Source: Macrobrachium rosenbergii
Taxonomy: Eukaryota > Arthropoda > Malacostraca > Decapoda > Palaemonidae
DNA: 64,000 bases
NCBI RefSeq assembly: GCF_040412425.1
Contig: NC_089767.1
Span: 40,602,009-40,666,008, forward strand
Direction of reading: 5' to 3'
Both the position numbers and the translations under genes were made by a program. The notes under the pieces were generated by a model. It was not told the DNA's origin, made no database searches, and saw nothing but the letters and a program-made list of their open reading frames with translations. Positions 1 through 11,100 of this stretch are shown here, in pieces (position 1 is the stretch's first letter; each line of letters begins with the position of its first letter).

Positions 1-260
1 AATCGGTAGAGTTCTCGGCTAGCACTCTGCTAGGCCCGAGTTCGGGTCTCCGGCCGGCCAGTGAAGAATTAGAGGAATTAATTTCTGGTGATAGAAATTC
101 ATTTCTCGGTATAATGTGGTTCGGATTCCATAATAAGCTGCAGGTCCCGTTGCTAGGTAACCAACTGGTTCTTAACCACGTAAGATAATTCTAATCCTTC
201 GGGCCAGCCCTAGGAGAGCTGTTAATCGGCTCAGTGGTCTGGTTAAACTAAGGTATACTT
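1..260 (+). mobile_element. tRNA-derived SINE, 5' end cut by window
   Basis: The first 60 bases read like the 3' half of a tRNA gene with a B-box-like GAGTTCGGGTCTCC, followed by a non-tRNA body ending near GGTTAAACTAAGGTATACTT. A second, diverged copy lies on the opposite strand at about 10386-10628 and matches over the full length, including the TTAGAGGAATT, CTCGGTATAATGTGGTTCGGATTCC and CTTCGGGCCAGCCCTA blocks. Two dispersed copies with a tRNA-like head define a SINE. The name of the family is not known to me. Confidence 0.8.
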
Positions 261-965
261 TGTCAAATCATTCTTGACAAAAATCCAGTCTTCTGACACC
301 GTTACATCCTCATTTTCCCCTCGTACTAAACTTACAGCAAGTCGAATTTCAAAAAACCTGAAATGTACAAGCGCAGAATCGTTTAAAACGAAATTGCAAA
401 AGGTGCCTACTAACCTCAGATCCAGAAATGAGATTGGGATGAAGTTCACTTCTCTGTGTTCCCGTGGAGAGTGAAGTCACCTGGTGGCGCTGTATCTTAT
501 ATACTGGAGGCGTAGAATGGAATTCAATTTGACATTTGCTATTGTTCTCCAGGCTTTTGTGGGACGAAATCTTCCTGCCCGTAAAATTAGCCTTTCTGAA
601 TGAGATTCTTTTCCGGTCGACTGCGTCCTTTATAACTTGAAATGTCCGTAGTGGACGCGTTTTGGCTAGGTATTTGTTTTTAGATGGAGTAATGTTACAT
701 GGAATATGTGATATCGAATGCTGATGGTATTAATGTTATTATTATCATTACTGTACTTTAGTATTAGTAGCAGTTGTATTAAAATTTCGTTTATGTAATG
801 TTTCTCTCTCTCTCTCTTTGCTATGTACATTTGTGTGACCCAATTCTTTATGACAATTTCTGTTTATTAGTAAAATATGATATCTCCTTTGCACCAATCA
901 GCCTTTTTGCATAATAAGGGGAGGCTGTGTTGTTTTTTCTGGAACCCCATTCTCAAGGAAAACAG
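260..965. other. unassigned unique-looking sequence
   Basis: No recognised gene. A 68-codon open frame on the minus strand (449 down to 243) sits about 50 bases downstream of a TATATAAG box at 496-503 (minus strand), but its product resembles nothing I know and could be chance. A short (CT)n tract lies near 803-818. Confidence 0.4.
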
Positions 966-1014
966 TTATATATATATATATATAATATATATATAAATAT
1001 ATATATTATATAAT

Positions 1015-1061
<47 letters not shown>

Positions 1062-1070
1062 GATATATAA
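966..1070. repeat. (TA)n microsatellite, interrupted
   Basis: Alternating TA with a few AAT interruptions. Confidence 0.95.
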
Positions 1071-1092
1071 AGTAAAACACAATATTTACTAA

Positions 1093-1330
1093 TATCCAGT
1101 CCATTATAGCTCGGGGATAAATTAAACACCAGGGAGAATTATAATTGATAAGTGCTTCGTCACCAGAGAGATTCGAACCTCCGGCGTGTTTAGAAAGAAC
1201 GATAGACAATGACTTTGACCACTTGATGGCGAACTGGTCAAAGTCACTGTGTATCGTTGTTTCTAAACCGGGCATCGCTGGTAATCCGACTGGTGATGAA
1301 GCACTTGTCAATCATAATTCACATTATTGT
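1093..1330. repeat. tRNA-like long inverted repeat
   Basis: The left arm (from about 1137, AATTATAATTGATAAGTGC) and the right arm (to about 1320, AAGCACTTGTCAATCATAATT) are complementary, and the match continues inward through the TTCGTCACCAG / CTGGTGATGAA blocks, the AACGATA blocks and the GACTTTGACCA / TGGTCAAAGTC blocks, with mismatches. The left arm contains GATTCGAACC, the reverse complement of a tRNA B box. It looks like two tRNA-like units head to head, or a fold-back element. It is flanked by (TA)n on both sides. Confidence 0.7.
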
Positions 1331-1394
1331 AAAACGATGTTTATGGCTTAAGATTTGTTAATATAAAAATATCACGGTATGTGACAAAAATACA

Positions 1395-1600
<206 letters not shown>

Positions 1601-1799
1601 TTCACATACCGTGATTTTTTTTTATATTACCAAATCTTTACACCCAATGTGAATTATGATGAACAAATGCCTTCATCACCATCTTTATCAAGATGTATAT
1701 GTAAATCTACATTTACATATACATATGTATACATATGTAAACGTGTATGTATATATACACATATATACAGATATGTATATATATCACTCTTTTCTTTCT

Positions 1800-2220
1800 T
1801 CATCAGACCAAAATCCCTTACTTCAAGCCATTCACTCGTCGACATCTCTCCATTACGCGAAATCACCTGAGACGACAAATAATAATAACCACGCAAGGCC
1901 TACGAGATATCTTTCCTTCGGGCGCCCCGTCCATTACTCCCTCCAATAAGTTGGATAAAGAATCTCATTTACGTTTGAACTCTGTTCAGGTGTGGTTCCT
2001 ACGACCCTGGAGTCAGTCAGTATCTTGCTGTCACATGCGTAGTTTGCAAGTACTAAAGGCTCGTGCACGCGCGTTTTGTCGTACCTAGGTTCTGGTAGAT
2101 CGGTTTGGTCTGTACTTGATTCGTCTAGTTAAATTAACTCTCGTAGTTTTCCAGGTGTAACGTAATTGCTGTAGAGTTCGAGGTAGATTTGGGGTTATTC
2201 ATATTTTTGCTCTGTGAGGA
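1800..2220. other. non-repetitive stretch, no gene recognised
   Basis: Higher GC than its flanks and free of microsatellites, with an open frame on the plus strand from 1747 to 2088, but the frame begins inside the TATACA repeat and shows no domain or motif I recognise. Possibly the remnant of a transposable element. Confidence 0.3.
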
Positions 2221-2221
2221 G

Positions 2222-2640
2222 TTGTTGCTGGTATATTGATCTCCAACCTGTTTATTTTTTTTTTTACTTCATTTATATTCATATTTATAGTAATTATTAT
2301 AGGATTCGAAGTTTTTTGTTACTATATCGGGATTTATTGCTGATGTATTCATCTCCAAACATTTTTTCACATCATTTATGTTCATATTTACAGTAATTAT
2401 TATAAATTTCAAGGAAGTTTTTATTTATTAATATTTTTATCACATGGGGATTTACCATATTCATCTCCAAACTTTTTTTTTCACTTTATTTATGTTCATA
2501 TTTACAGTAATTATTATAAGTTTCGAGGAAGTTCTTGTTTATTAATATTTTGACTGTATAGGGATTTATTGCTGATATATTCGTCTCCAACATTTTTTTT
2601 TAACGGCTCACTTCATTTACATTCATATTTTCAGTTCTTC
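2222..2640. repeat. tandem repeat, unit about 115 bp, 3-4 copies
   Basis: Successive units start with TTGCTG(G/A)TATATT.ATCTCCAA near 2224, 2337, 2450 and 2570, each followed by a T-run, TTCATATTTACAGTAATTATTATA and GAGGAAGTT. Copies diverge by substitutions and small indels. Confidence 0.85.
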
Positions 2641-2867
2641 CCTATTAAATACTTCTTCCTTTCCCCCATATGATTTTGAGTACTCCCTGTAGTCGATGCT
2701 CTTCACTCGTGTGACTACCTGAACACGGCCTCTTTGCAGAAAAATAGAAATGAGCTGATCTTTTATGCACATTTTTTTTTTTTTTTGCGCGCGGTTTTTA
2801 CTCAATTTTCAGAACCCGCCCGAAAGCTCTTGGCTTCACTCTTAAACTGTGACTTCCCTTTTTCGAG

Positions 2868-3300
2868 AATGTAGAAGTCTTGCAGTTAATGTCTGCAAAA
2901 ACGTTATGCCATCGTAAATGTCTTGCAGTAAATGTCTGTAAAAACGTTATATTATCGTAAATGTCTTGCAGTAAGCGTCTGCAAAAAGCGTTATATCATC
3001 GTAAATGTCTTGCAGAAAATGTCTGTAAGAATGTTGTACTATCGTAAATGCCTGCAAAAATGTTATAAAACGTTATACCATCGTAAATGTCCGCAAAAAG
3101 TCATATCGTAAATGTCTTGCAGTAAACGTCTGCACAAACGTTGTACCATCGTAAATGTCCTGCAGAAAATGTCTATAAAAACGTTATACCATCTTAAATG
3201 TCTTGCAGTAAACGTCTTAAAAACGTTATACCATCGTAAATGTCTGTAAAAACGTTATGTCCTCGTAATTACCTTGCAGTAAACGTCTGCAAAAACGTCA
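2868..3300. repeat. minisatellite, unit about 43 bp
   Basis: Around nine diverged units of the form CGTAAATGTCTTGCAGTAAA followed by TGTCTGCAAAAACGTTATACCAT. Some units are truncated (near 3050-3110). Confidence 0.9.
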
Positions 3301-3843
3301 TATCATCATGACATACGTGAGCTAACGTATTCCAAGCATGAAAGGGTGTTTTTTTCTATTTAAAATCATAAATACTGAGATAATAAATTTTATTTTTGTT
3401 ATATAATATATTTATCTGTTACATTGTTGCAAGTTAAGAATTTGTAAGGAGTGCATTCTTCTGTATTTTTAAGTGTTTAAGTTCAGTTTACTTCTAATTA
3501 AAAATTTCAATAGCATTTTGAGAAATATTTTCGTGGCATGAATGTGATTCAATTATAGACCACGTAATCCTTAGGTGAAAATGATTCACTGGTGAAAGTT
3601 ACCTGAAGTCAAAACTTACTAGATTTTTAAAACAAATAAGTCTATGAGATTAGTATCACAGTTGCAGTTCAAAAATGCAGTTTCACTTCATCGATTCTGC
3701 AAGCGGTTGACAGAACGTGAGTAAGAGTACTTGGGTTAAAATGAAGTATTACCATTTTTTATAGCATTAAGGGTGAACTTCAGAAATTTTAAAATTAAAA
3801 TGGTTTTCAGAGAGAGGTAACATTTAGGCATGAAAAAAATTTT
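3300..3843. other. AT-rich stretch, nothing recognised
   Basis: No ORF, repeat or conserved motif that I can support. Confidence 0.4.
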
Positions 3844-4003
3844 GGATCTTTCATAGATAGTGACCCCCAAGGCCCGTTGCGGATGACCTTAAAAAAGCGT
3901 AAACAAAAGACTGTAAATATCTCAAAGATAATGACCCCCAAGAAATATTAGTCCTAGATAACGACCCCCTAACTTTGCTGGGGGTCACTATCTAGAAAGA
4001 TCC
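3844..4003 (-). mobile_element. small TIR element with GACCCCCAA motif, copy 1
   Basis: Begins GGATCTTTCATAGATAGTGA and ends with its inverted copy (...TCACTATCTAGAAAGATCC). A second copy in the opposite orientation lies at 21913-22117 and matches along its length, including internal TTACAGTCTTTTGTTTA and CAACGGGC. Inside, the motif GATA(A/G/C)TGACCCCC recurs several times in both orientations, as sub-terminal repeats often do in MITE-like elements. It has no coding capacity. Confidence 0.8.
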
Positions 4004-4440
4004 AGAAATTTAATGTTGATAGATTGCTGGAGAATTCAGAGCTGGAACGCTGGAACTTCATCACAGACGAACCGTAGGATTGTTGACAATAAAGGGTGAG
4101 GGTTTGAATAGCCATGTTCTCGTCTCTTTACTACATCTTAGCCTTAGCAGTGACGCAAGCTTTGAGAAGGCATACTCGGTACTTCATGTCCTCCAGCATC
4201 TGAAAGAACAGGAAATAAAATCAGGCTCAACATATTTTCCAGGATCTGTTGTTGTTTATCTTAGGAAGAGCTTCGATGAGAGGAATTGAACTGGAGTGGA
4301 AAGTTAAATGATTAGGCAACAGAAAAGCTGAAAGCGCAAATTGAGATTTTGTAAAAAAAAATATTAATAAAATTGTGTTAATTTAACCTGAACTGACTCG
4401 GGCACTATAGATAACAATATATTTCTTAAACTGAAGTAAA
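4004..4440. other. stretch with one short ORF, no gene recognised
   Basis: A 69-codon plus-strand frame (4080-4289) lies directly downstream of the TIR element. It shows no signal peptide, domain or splice support, so I do not call a gene. Confidence 0.3.
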
Positions 4441-4444
4441 TACA

Positions 4445-4810
4445 TTACTTCACAACTGAAAGTATTTGCCTTATTTCGAAATTAAAGACGTTATTTCACA
4501 AATGAAAGCAGTTACATTATTTCATAAATGAAAGCAGTTGCATCATTTCACAAATGAAAGCGGTTATATTATTTCACAAATGACAGCATTTACATAATTT
4601 CACAAATGAAAGCATTTACATTATTTCACAAATGAAAGCATTTACATTATGTCACAGATCAAAGTGAATACGCTATTTCGTAATTAAAAACATTATTTCA
4701 CAAATCAAAGCATTTACATAATTTCACAAATGAAAGCATTTACACTACTTCACAAACGAAAGCATTTACATCATTTCGCAAATCAAAGTGAACACGCTAT
4801 TACTCAAACC
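4445..4810. repeat. minisatellite, unit about 27 bp
   Basis: About thirteen units of ATTTCACAAATGAAAGCATT followed by TACATT, variably diverged. The array ends about 130 bp beyond the stop codon of the minus-strand gene at 4944, so it probably falls in the 3' untranslated region or immediate flank of that gene. Confidence 0.9.
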
Positions 4811-4943
4811 GAAATAAGCACGTCACTTCAAAATCAAATCCACGATTTCCCGGATGAAAGTCAGCACGTCATTTCCCAAATTAAGATGACGAACAGATTC
4901 ACATCAAACCACGACAGGAAAACAAACAACGACAATTCTGGTC

Positions 4944-5304
4944 TCATACCTCGTCGACGGCGGCCACATCGCTCTGGGCACCTGCAGCTCCGCACTTGTT
5001 ATTGGAGGCGGCATCCAGGAGGGCCGTTTTGAGTCCCTCGGGGAATTCGGGCTTCATCTTTGCTAAGGCGTTCAGATAGTTGATGGTGTTGTTCACTCTC
5101 TGGTCCTCCAGATATTCCTGTTGTCAGATTTGGAGGTATAGAGACGCCATTAAGTGTTTGTGGTTAACAAGGTATTAGATGTTTGGTCAGATAGTAATAA
5201 TATTTTTTGTTTTGTTATATATATATATATATATATTTATATATAAAATTATATATATTTATATGTATATATATGTATATATTATAAAATTATATATATA
5301 TATA

Positions 5305-5355
<51 letters not shown>

Positions 5356-5416
5356 AGTTTTGAAGAAGGTGAAACTTTTTGTGTTTTTTAAAATTTGCCT
5401 ATTGTGTTTTGGCGAA

Positions 5417-5478
<62 letters not shown>

Positions 5479-8223
5479 GTATACCAGGAATACTTGATGC
5501 TTTACATTGGCACATGCAGCGAAAAGTACCCTATCTCTTTCATGTCATGACCAACCTTATTTTATCACTTATATACGATCGTAAGCAGACGAGTCAAGAC
5601 TGTAATGTAATTATTACGAGTCAAGACTGTGATTATTACGAGTCAAGACTGTGATTATTACGAGTCAAGACTGTAATTATTACGAGTCAAGACAGTGATT
5701 ATTACGAGTCAAGACTGTGATTATTACGAGTCAAGGCTGTAATTATTACGAGTCAAGACAGTAATTATAACGAGTCAAGACTGTAACTATTACGAGTCAA
5801 GACTGTAATTATTACGAATCAAGACTGTAATTATTACGAGTCAAGACTGGAATTATTACGAGTCAAGACTATAATTATTACGAGTCAAAACTAGAATTAT
5901 TACGAGTCAGGATTGGAATTATTACGAGTCAAGACTGGAATTATTACGAGTCAAGACTGGAATTATTACGAGTCAAGACTGGAATTTTTATACTCACGGT
6001 TCCTACGCTCTCTTGGATCTTCTTAGCAACGCATTCTTTGATCATTCCAAACATTGGGCCGAATTTCCCTTCTCCGCCGAGGAAGGGAGGGAGTCGAGGT
6101 GGGCCAGAGCCTGGGAAGAGAAATATTCGTCTTTTTAAAAATCCTCTTCGACGACTTATTAGTGTGTGATTTTTTGTGTCGCTTGAGGAGAGGAGGCGGG
6201 GTGGACAGATGGAGGTTTTGAAGGCGTCATCTGATAGGTCTTAAACTTCAAAGCAACCTTGTGTGCATGTGTGTGAGTATGTGTGTTGGTATCCTGTAAT
6301 CTAAATATCGTCTATCCTACGAGTCCAATACAATAGCTAGCGTTATCCTTCAAATTCAGTTTTCTTCACAAGGAGTCCAAGCCTTTTACCAAGAGTTCCT
6401 CTGGCAGGGAGAACACGCATCCGTGTCTCAAGCCATTTTTATCTTAGAGTCCTGACGTATTTTACAGCAGTAATATTTATATATAAACTCTCCTGTGTCC
6501 TGAGTAACAACTGCTGTAGTGTGAACGAAATCATCTTGTAAAGGAAACTTCATTAAAAAAAAATGTAGACTGGCGTTCATGTGAGGTACTCAATAAATAC
6601 CCCTGAGATGTGATGTAGTCAATAAATATCCCTGAGGTGTGATGTACTCGATAAATACCCTTGAGGTATGAGATACTCAATAAATACCCCTGAGGTGTGA
6701 GATACTCAGTAAATACCCCTGAGGTGTGAGGTAATCAATTACTCAGTAAATACCCCTGAGGTGTGAGATACTCAGTAAATACCCCTGAGGTGTGAGATAC
6801 TCAGTAAATACCCCTGAGGTGTGAGATACTCAGTAAATACCACTTAGGCGTGATGTACTCAATAAATACACTGGGGGGGTATGTAGTGATTATCATTATT
6901 TTTCTGATAAAACCTAACCATTTGTCTTTCTTGAATGCAGCCATGTCTCAATTATTCATGCTCTTGCTTATGTCATTTAAGAGTGACATTAACTTAATGT
7001 ATATTGCGTTCTTATTTATAAAAGCGTTTACTCACCCATCATTTCCTGCTTGCATGCATCCTTTGCCTGACAGATGTCAAGAGGTGGTTCCATCAAGTCC
7101 ATGCAGTACTGGGCATTTGCGCTGCAGTTGGGAGCGTCACATATGATTCCTGTGGAAAAAAAAAAATTGTATTAAATTTTTTTTTTACATGGGTTCAAAT
7201 TTGTAATTCTTCCTCATCAACCGAAGGATGATCGACTAACTAGTAAGTTACGAATTGTACTTTTCAGTATTTGGGACAGTTACCGAAAAAGAACAATATT
7301 CTATTTGTATATTTATAATTTTTCTCGTATTTGGTGAGAATTAAGAGACGAAAGAACCTTTGGGAAAAGAAAGACGCAGAAGTATATTGAGTTGAAGCAT
7401 CGGCTAAAACATGAAATTTGTACTAAAGAGGTGGACAGGAGATCACTGATGAAAAGGGGAGGAAAAGAGGAAGGAAGAATCATGAGAAAAAACCACTATA
7501 GATAATAAAGGAAACAGATGTTGCGAACATTAAGCAGCTGAACAAAAGAGTCAAGTCAAGAATGAAAGCAAATACTTATCTGAAACCTCGGAGTAGGCGA
7601 CCAGACATCAGTGAGATAGAAAAAAAATGTCGGTAGTAGATTTTGCCTTTTTTAGTTTTCTGAAAAGAAAACTATTGTGCCGGCTTTGTCTGTCCATCCG
7701 CACTTTTTTCTGTCCGCACTTTTTCTGTCCACACTTTTTCTGTCCGCACATTTTCTGTCCGCCCTCAGATCTTAAAAACTACTGAGGCCAGAGGGCTGCA
7801 AATTGGTATATTGATCATCCACCCTCCAATCATCAAACATACCAAAGTGCAGCCCTCTAGCCTCAGTAGTTTCTAATTTTATTTAAGGTTAAAGTTAGCC
7901 ACAATCGTGCTTCTGGCATCGATATAGGCCATGCCACCACCGGGCCGTTGTTAAATTATCGTGGACCTCGGCTCATACAGCATTATACCAAGACCACCGA
8001 AAGACAGATCTATTTTCGGTGGCCTTGATTATACACCGTAGCGGCTGTACAGAAAACTCGATTGCGCCGAAGGAACTTCGACGCATTATTTTTTTTTTTT
8101 TTTTTTAATTCACTTACCATAGAGAGCCAATAGCATTTTCTTGGGGTCCTTACACTCCTTTTTGAACTGCGCAGCGGACAGCGCCAGGAGCGTCATCATG
8201 AAAATAGCGGAGAACTTGGCCAT
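4944..8223 (-). CDS. small secreted cysteine-rich protein (gene 1), four coding exons
   Basis: Exons on the minus strand: 8223-8118, 7149-7036, 6110-5998 and 5117-4944. All introns are GT-AG and phases join cleanly (1, 1, 0), giving 168 codons before the stop. The start is the first ATG after an acceptor-like site at 8239. Residues 1-19 (MAKFSAIFMMTLLALSAAQ) form a signal peptide. The mature part has eight cysteines: KEC, then IICDAPNC, QYC, DIC and DAC in exon 2, KEC in exon 3 and NKC near the C terminus. Exon 3 carries a proline/glycine-rich patch (SGPPRLPPFLGGEGKFGP). The last exon is helical and hydrophilic. I do not recognise the family; an extracellular disulfide-bonded protein is inferred. 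The stop TGA lies within a GAG|GTATGAG donor-like site, so a further exon cannot be excluded. Exon 2 resembles exon 2 of the gene at 12498-14076. Confidence 0.8.
5215..5352. repeat. (TA)n microsatellite, interrupted
   Basis: TA array with TTATA and TGTATA interruptions, in intron 3 of gene 1. Confidence 0.95.
5420..5474. repeat. (CT)n microsatellite
   Basis: Perfect CT array in intron 3 of gene 1. Confidence 0.97.
5588..5990. repeat. 22-bp minisatellite abutting an exon
   Basis: About eighteen copies of GAGTCAAGACTGTAATTATTAC with substitutions at the TGTAAT/TGTGAT/TGGAAT positions. The last unit ends within about 5 bases of the splice donor (5997-5991, minus strand) of gene 1 exon 3. Direct repetition without unique spacers rules out a CRISPR array. 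Confidence 0.95.
6588..6875. repeat. 29-bp minisatellite
   Basis: Roughly nine copies of TGAGGTGTGAGATACTCAGT followed by AAATACCCC, in intron 2 of gene 1. The left units are more diverged (TGTGATGTACTCAATAAATA). Confidence 0.93.
7654..8090 (+). mobile_element. non-autonomous inverted-repeat element, copy a
   Basis: Starts AGTTTTCTGAAAAGAAAACT and ends with GTACAGAAAACTCGATTGCG plus a T-rich tail. An internal inverted pair (GAGGCCAGAGGGCTGCAAATT and its complement AGTGCAGCCCTCTAGCCTC) flanks TTGATCATCCACCCTCCAATC. Related copies are at 14250-14460 (truncated) and 15460-15845. It lies in intron 1 of gene 1, has no coding capacity and looks like a MITE; superfamily not assigned. Confidence 0.8.
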
Positions 8224-8238
8224 GATTGCAGCGTTTTC
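8118..8238 (-). other. gene 1: exon carrying the start codon
   Basis: The sequence ATCGACAG|GAAAACGCTGCAATC ATG places an acceptor at 8239 and fifteen untranslated bases before the ATG at 8223-8221. This matches a donor at 9011 downstream of a TATA box, so the 5' UTR is probably split by an intron of about 770 bp. Confidence 0.6.
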
Positions 8239-8878
8239 CTGTCGATAAATGGAAATTGATCTGTTACGAAGTGTAATGGTAATGGGTCATTATTGTATCT
8301 CTGAACAAATCTGGAAATTTTTTTGATAGTGTCTAGCGACAGAACCGGAAACTCAATACTGTATTATTTTTTTAGAAATTATTGATAGAGAAGCGCTTGC
8401 AGTGGTAACCCATTAGTAATGCACAGTAAAGTCATATAATGTGGAAAACATGTGCAGTGCTAACCCATTATTTTATGTACAGTCAAGTTATATAATGTGC
8501 AAAATATATTTATTGGTTGTCCCATGACAATTGAATGACTTACATATATAAAATTGCTATACTTGAAAATTTACCATTTGGAGAATGCAAACGCAGCTGT
8601 TAACTTATCAGTAGGAATCTCCCCTACCTTTGCTTTTGTAATTTCAATTTCTGTAACATTTCCTTTTAAAGGAGCTGATCCTTTATCATTGCTTGTGAAT
8701 CTCATTCCTTTTCCATCACTCTTAAATTTCCAATTAGATTGCTCATCAGTCGCTTAAAAATAAATTTACTTATTCGGTTTTTGTGGTGAGATATGTCACA
8801 AATTTCACCTCTCAGGAAAAAGGTTCTCTGTCTTTCAGTATTCACAACATTCTCTCAAAAAGGGCCAAATGAAATATA

Positions 8879-9000
<122 letters not shown>

Positions 9001-9011
9001 TATTATCTTAC

Positions 9012-9053
9012 CTGAAAGGACTCCCTGTGTTCAATGCCGTTCAGCCAAGGATT
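9012..9053 (-). other. probable untranslated first exon of gene 1
   Basis: Reading the minus strand, sequence downstream of a TATA box ends in CCTTTCAG|GTAAGAT, a strong donor at 9011-9010. The 5' end is estimated at about 30 bases below the TATA box. Inferred, not confirmed by transcript data. Confidence 0.5.
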
Positions 9054-9075
9054 GGCAGTCCCCAGACGCCGCCGA

Positions 9076-9084
9076 TTATATATA
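9076..9084 (-). promoter_or_regulatory. TATA box for gene 1
   Basis: TATATATAA on the minus strand, surrounded by GC-rich sequence rather than by a TA array, about 30 bases upstream of the proposed first exon. Confidence 0.5.
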
Positions 9085-9496
9085 GGAAAGGCGAAAGGAA
9101 GTGGGTGGATGCGCTTGAAACCATAAATCTATATTTTCTGGAATGGACGTGCGAAATTGATATTGGTCTCGGCTGTAGAACATGGCGGTGATCATTAGGT
9201 CCCCCCCAAAAAAATAAATAGCAATGCTTATTCCGATTTTTTCAGTGGGTAAGTGCTGTAATAGGATCCAACTATAAACGCCGCGCGGATAATGGACAGA
9301 CTTCCTTCAAAGCCTGAATTAAGAGGTGTTTGGCGACCTTGGGAAACACGTCATTTCAGAATGAATGGTAGTGGCTCTCACTGGGCACAATGCGGCCTGC
9401 AATACAGGATGCTAAAGTTGGTGGTGTGTGAATGTTTTTGTGCCTGGCGACATTTTGACGCGCTTTAGGTATTTCAGATTTTATGAAATGTGTGAG

Positions 9497-9499
<3 letters not shown>

Positions 9500-9575
<76 letters not shown>
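9500..9575. repeat. (TA)n microsatellite
   Basis: Perfect TA array. Confidence 0.97.
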
Positions 9576-9577
<2 letters not shown>

Positions 9578-9579
9578 TT

Positions 9580-9910
9580 CTGCCTGCCACACCCCTTATC
9601 AGAGGCACGGTGCCAGTAGGGTACAGACGTCCGGTTTCTCAACAATTCTAAGGATGAGGTTGCAAGCCTTACGACCTTGCCTTGACATCTGCAGGTTCTG
9701 ATACCCAGTTAAAGCTGGGTGGACTGATGGGCACTCAGTGACAGGTCAGCCACGCTTTGCCCTTTCCGAAGTTAGACATTGGGACTGGAAACGAATACGC
9801 TATGCTTCTCCCATTCCAGGCTGTCGTCTGAACAACATATGTAGATTCCGATGGCTAATGTGGTATGTCGTTAGGGCACTGGGTCCTCTACTGGGCATCC
9901 CTTTCAATAC
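9580..9910. other. GC-richer stretch, probably repeat-derived
   Basis: Differs in composition from its surroundings and contains a small inverted pair, ACCCAGTTAAAGCTGGGT, near 9703-9721. No ORF of interest. It runs directly into the dispersed repeat at 9911, so it may be part of a larger element. Confidence 0.35.
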
Positions 9911-10224
9911 CCCGTAGTGGGGTAGTGCCGACAGTGCACCTCATGTGGTGCACTGTAGTCATTGCTTAAGGGTCTTTGCAGCGTCCCTTCGGCCCCTAGC
10001 TGCAACCTGTTTCATTCCTTTAACCGTACCTCCGTTCATATTCTCTTTTTTCTATCTTACTTCCCACCCTCTCCTAACAATTGTTTCATAGTGCAACTGC
10101 TTTGAGATTCTCCCCCTGTTACACCTTTCAGACCTTCTCACTGTCAATTTCCGGTTCAGCGCTGAATGACCTCGTAGGTCCCAGTGCTTGACCTTTGCCC
10201 TAAATTCTGTACTCTATCTATCTA
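9911..10224 (+). repeat. dispersed repeat family, copy A
   Basis: Contains CTCATGTGGTGCACTGTAG, TTTGCAGCGTCCCTTCGGCC, CTAACAATTGTTTCATAGTG and GCGCTGAATGACCTCGTAGG, and ends in a TCTATC-repeat tail. An inverted copy occurs at 10780-11100, a diverged one at 26144-26476 and a fragment at 61758-61833. The short tail repeat suggests a retroposon (SINE-like). Confidence 0.75.
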
Positions 10225-10385
10225 TATCTATCCCTTTCAGTGTGTCGCTAAAATCAAAATGATTTCAAAGTCACACGAGATAAGATCTACGCCATTCTAA
10301 GTCCCTTGCGACGAGAATGAATGTCCCCGTAAAGAGAAGGGACTAGGCTTTCATATCAAGATAAATGAGGAATATAAGAGTTAAG

Positions 10386-10628
10386 TATATCTTAGTTTAA
10401 CCAGACCACTGAGCTGATTGACAGCTCTCGTAGGGCTGGCCCGAAGGATTAGATTTATTTTACGTGGCTAGGAACCAATTGGTTACCTAGCAACGTGACC
10501 TAGTGGAATCCGAACCACATTATAACGAGAAATGAATTTCTATCACCAGAAATAAATTTCTCTAATTCTTCATTGAAAGAGAATCGAACTAGAGTGTTAG
10601 CCGGGAACGATACCAACCAGTCCAATGA
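10386..10628 (-). mobile_element. tRNA-derived SINE, second copy
   Basis: Reverse complement of the element at 1-260, with a more complete head: TGGACTGGTTGGTATCGTTC (A-box-like) and AGTTCGATTCTC (B-box-like). It lies between two inverted copies of another dispersed repeat. Confidence 0.8.
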
Positions 10629-10779
10629 GGAGCGTTAGATGAATAAGGAGGATAGTTAAATTTATTAGAGAATGTAGCTTAAACAAGAATTTTATTCACT
10701 TAATATTCTTGTATATTACTTTTGCCCACGTTAATGTGTTGTTTCAAATTCATTAGTGTTTAGCCCTATTTCAAACTTT

Positions 10780-11100
10780 ATGGAATGGAATGGAATATAG
10801 AATTTTGGCCCAAGGCCAAGCGCTGGGACCTGTGAGGCCATTCAACGCTGAAAGGGAAATTGATAGCTGAAAGGTTTGAAAGGTGTAACAGGAGGAAAAC
10901 CTCAAAGCAGTTGCACTATGAATCAATTGTTAGGAGAGGTGGAAATTAAGATGGAAGAAAGAGAATATGAACAGAGGTACAGTAAAAGAAATGAAATGGG
11001 TTGCAGCTGGGGGCCCAAAGGACGCTGCAAAGAACCTTAAGTAACGCCTACAGCGCACCACATGAGGCCCACTGACGGCACTACCTTCCCTGCGGGGGTT
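10780..11100 (-). repeat. dispersed repeat family, copy B
   Basis: Reverse complement of copy A at 9911-10224, about 80% similar by eye, from the CCAAGCGCTGGGACCTGTGA end to GGCACTACCTTCCCTGCGGG. ORFs across it are shadows. Confidence 0.75.

Noticed and set aside
4080..4289. 69-codon plus-strand ORF downstream of a TIR element
   Set aside because: No signal peptide, domain, splice site or poly(A) support; isolated in repeat-rich DNA.
5588..6875. Regular 22- and 29-bp repeats resembling a CRISPR array
   Set aside because: Units are directly adjacent with no unique spacers and lie in introns of a eukaryotic gene; they are minisatellites.
9580..9910. Possible 5S rRNA or tRNA gene in the GC-richer stretch
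   Set aside because: No full A/B/C-box arrangement or cloverleaf pairing could be drawn; it adjoins a dispersed repeat.
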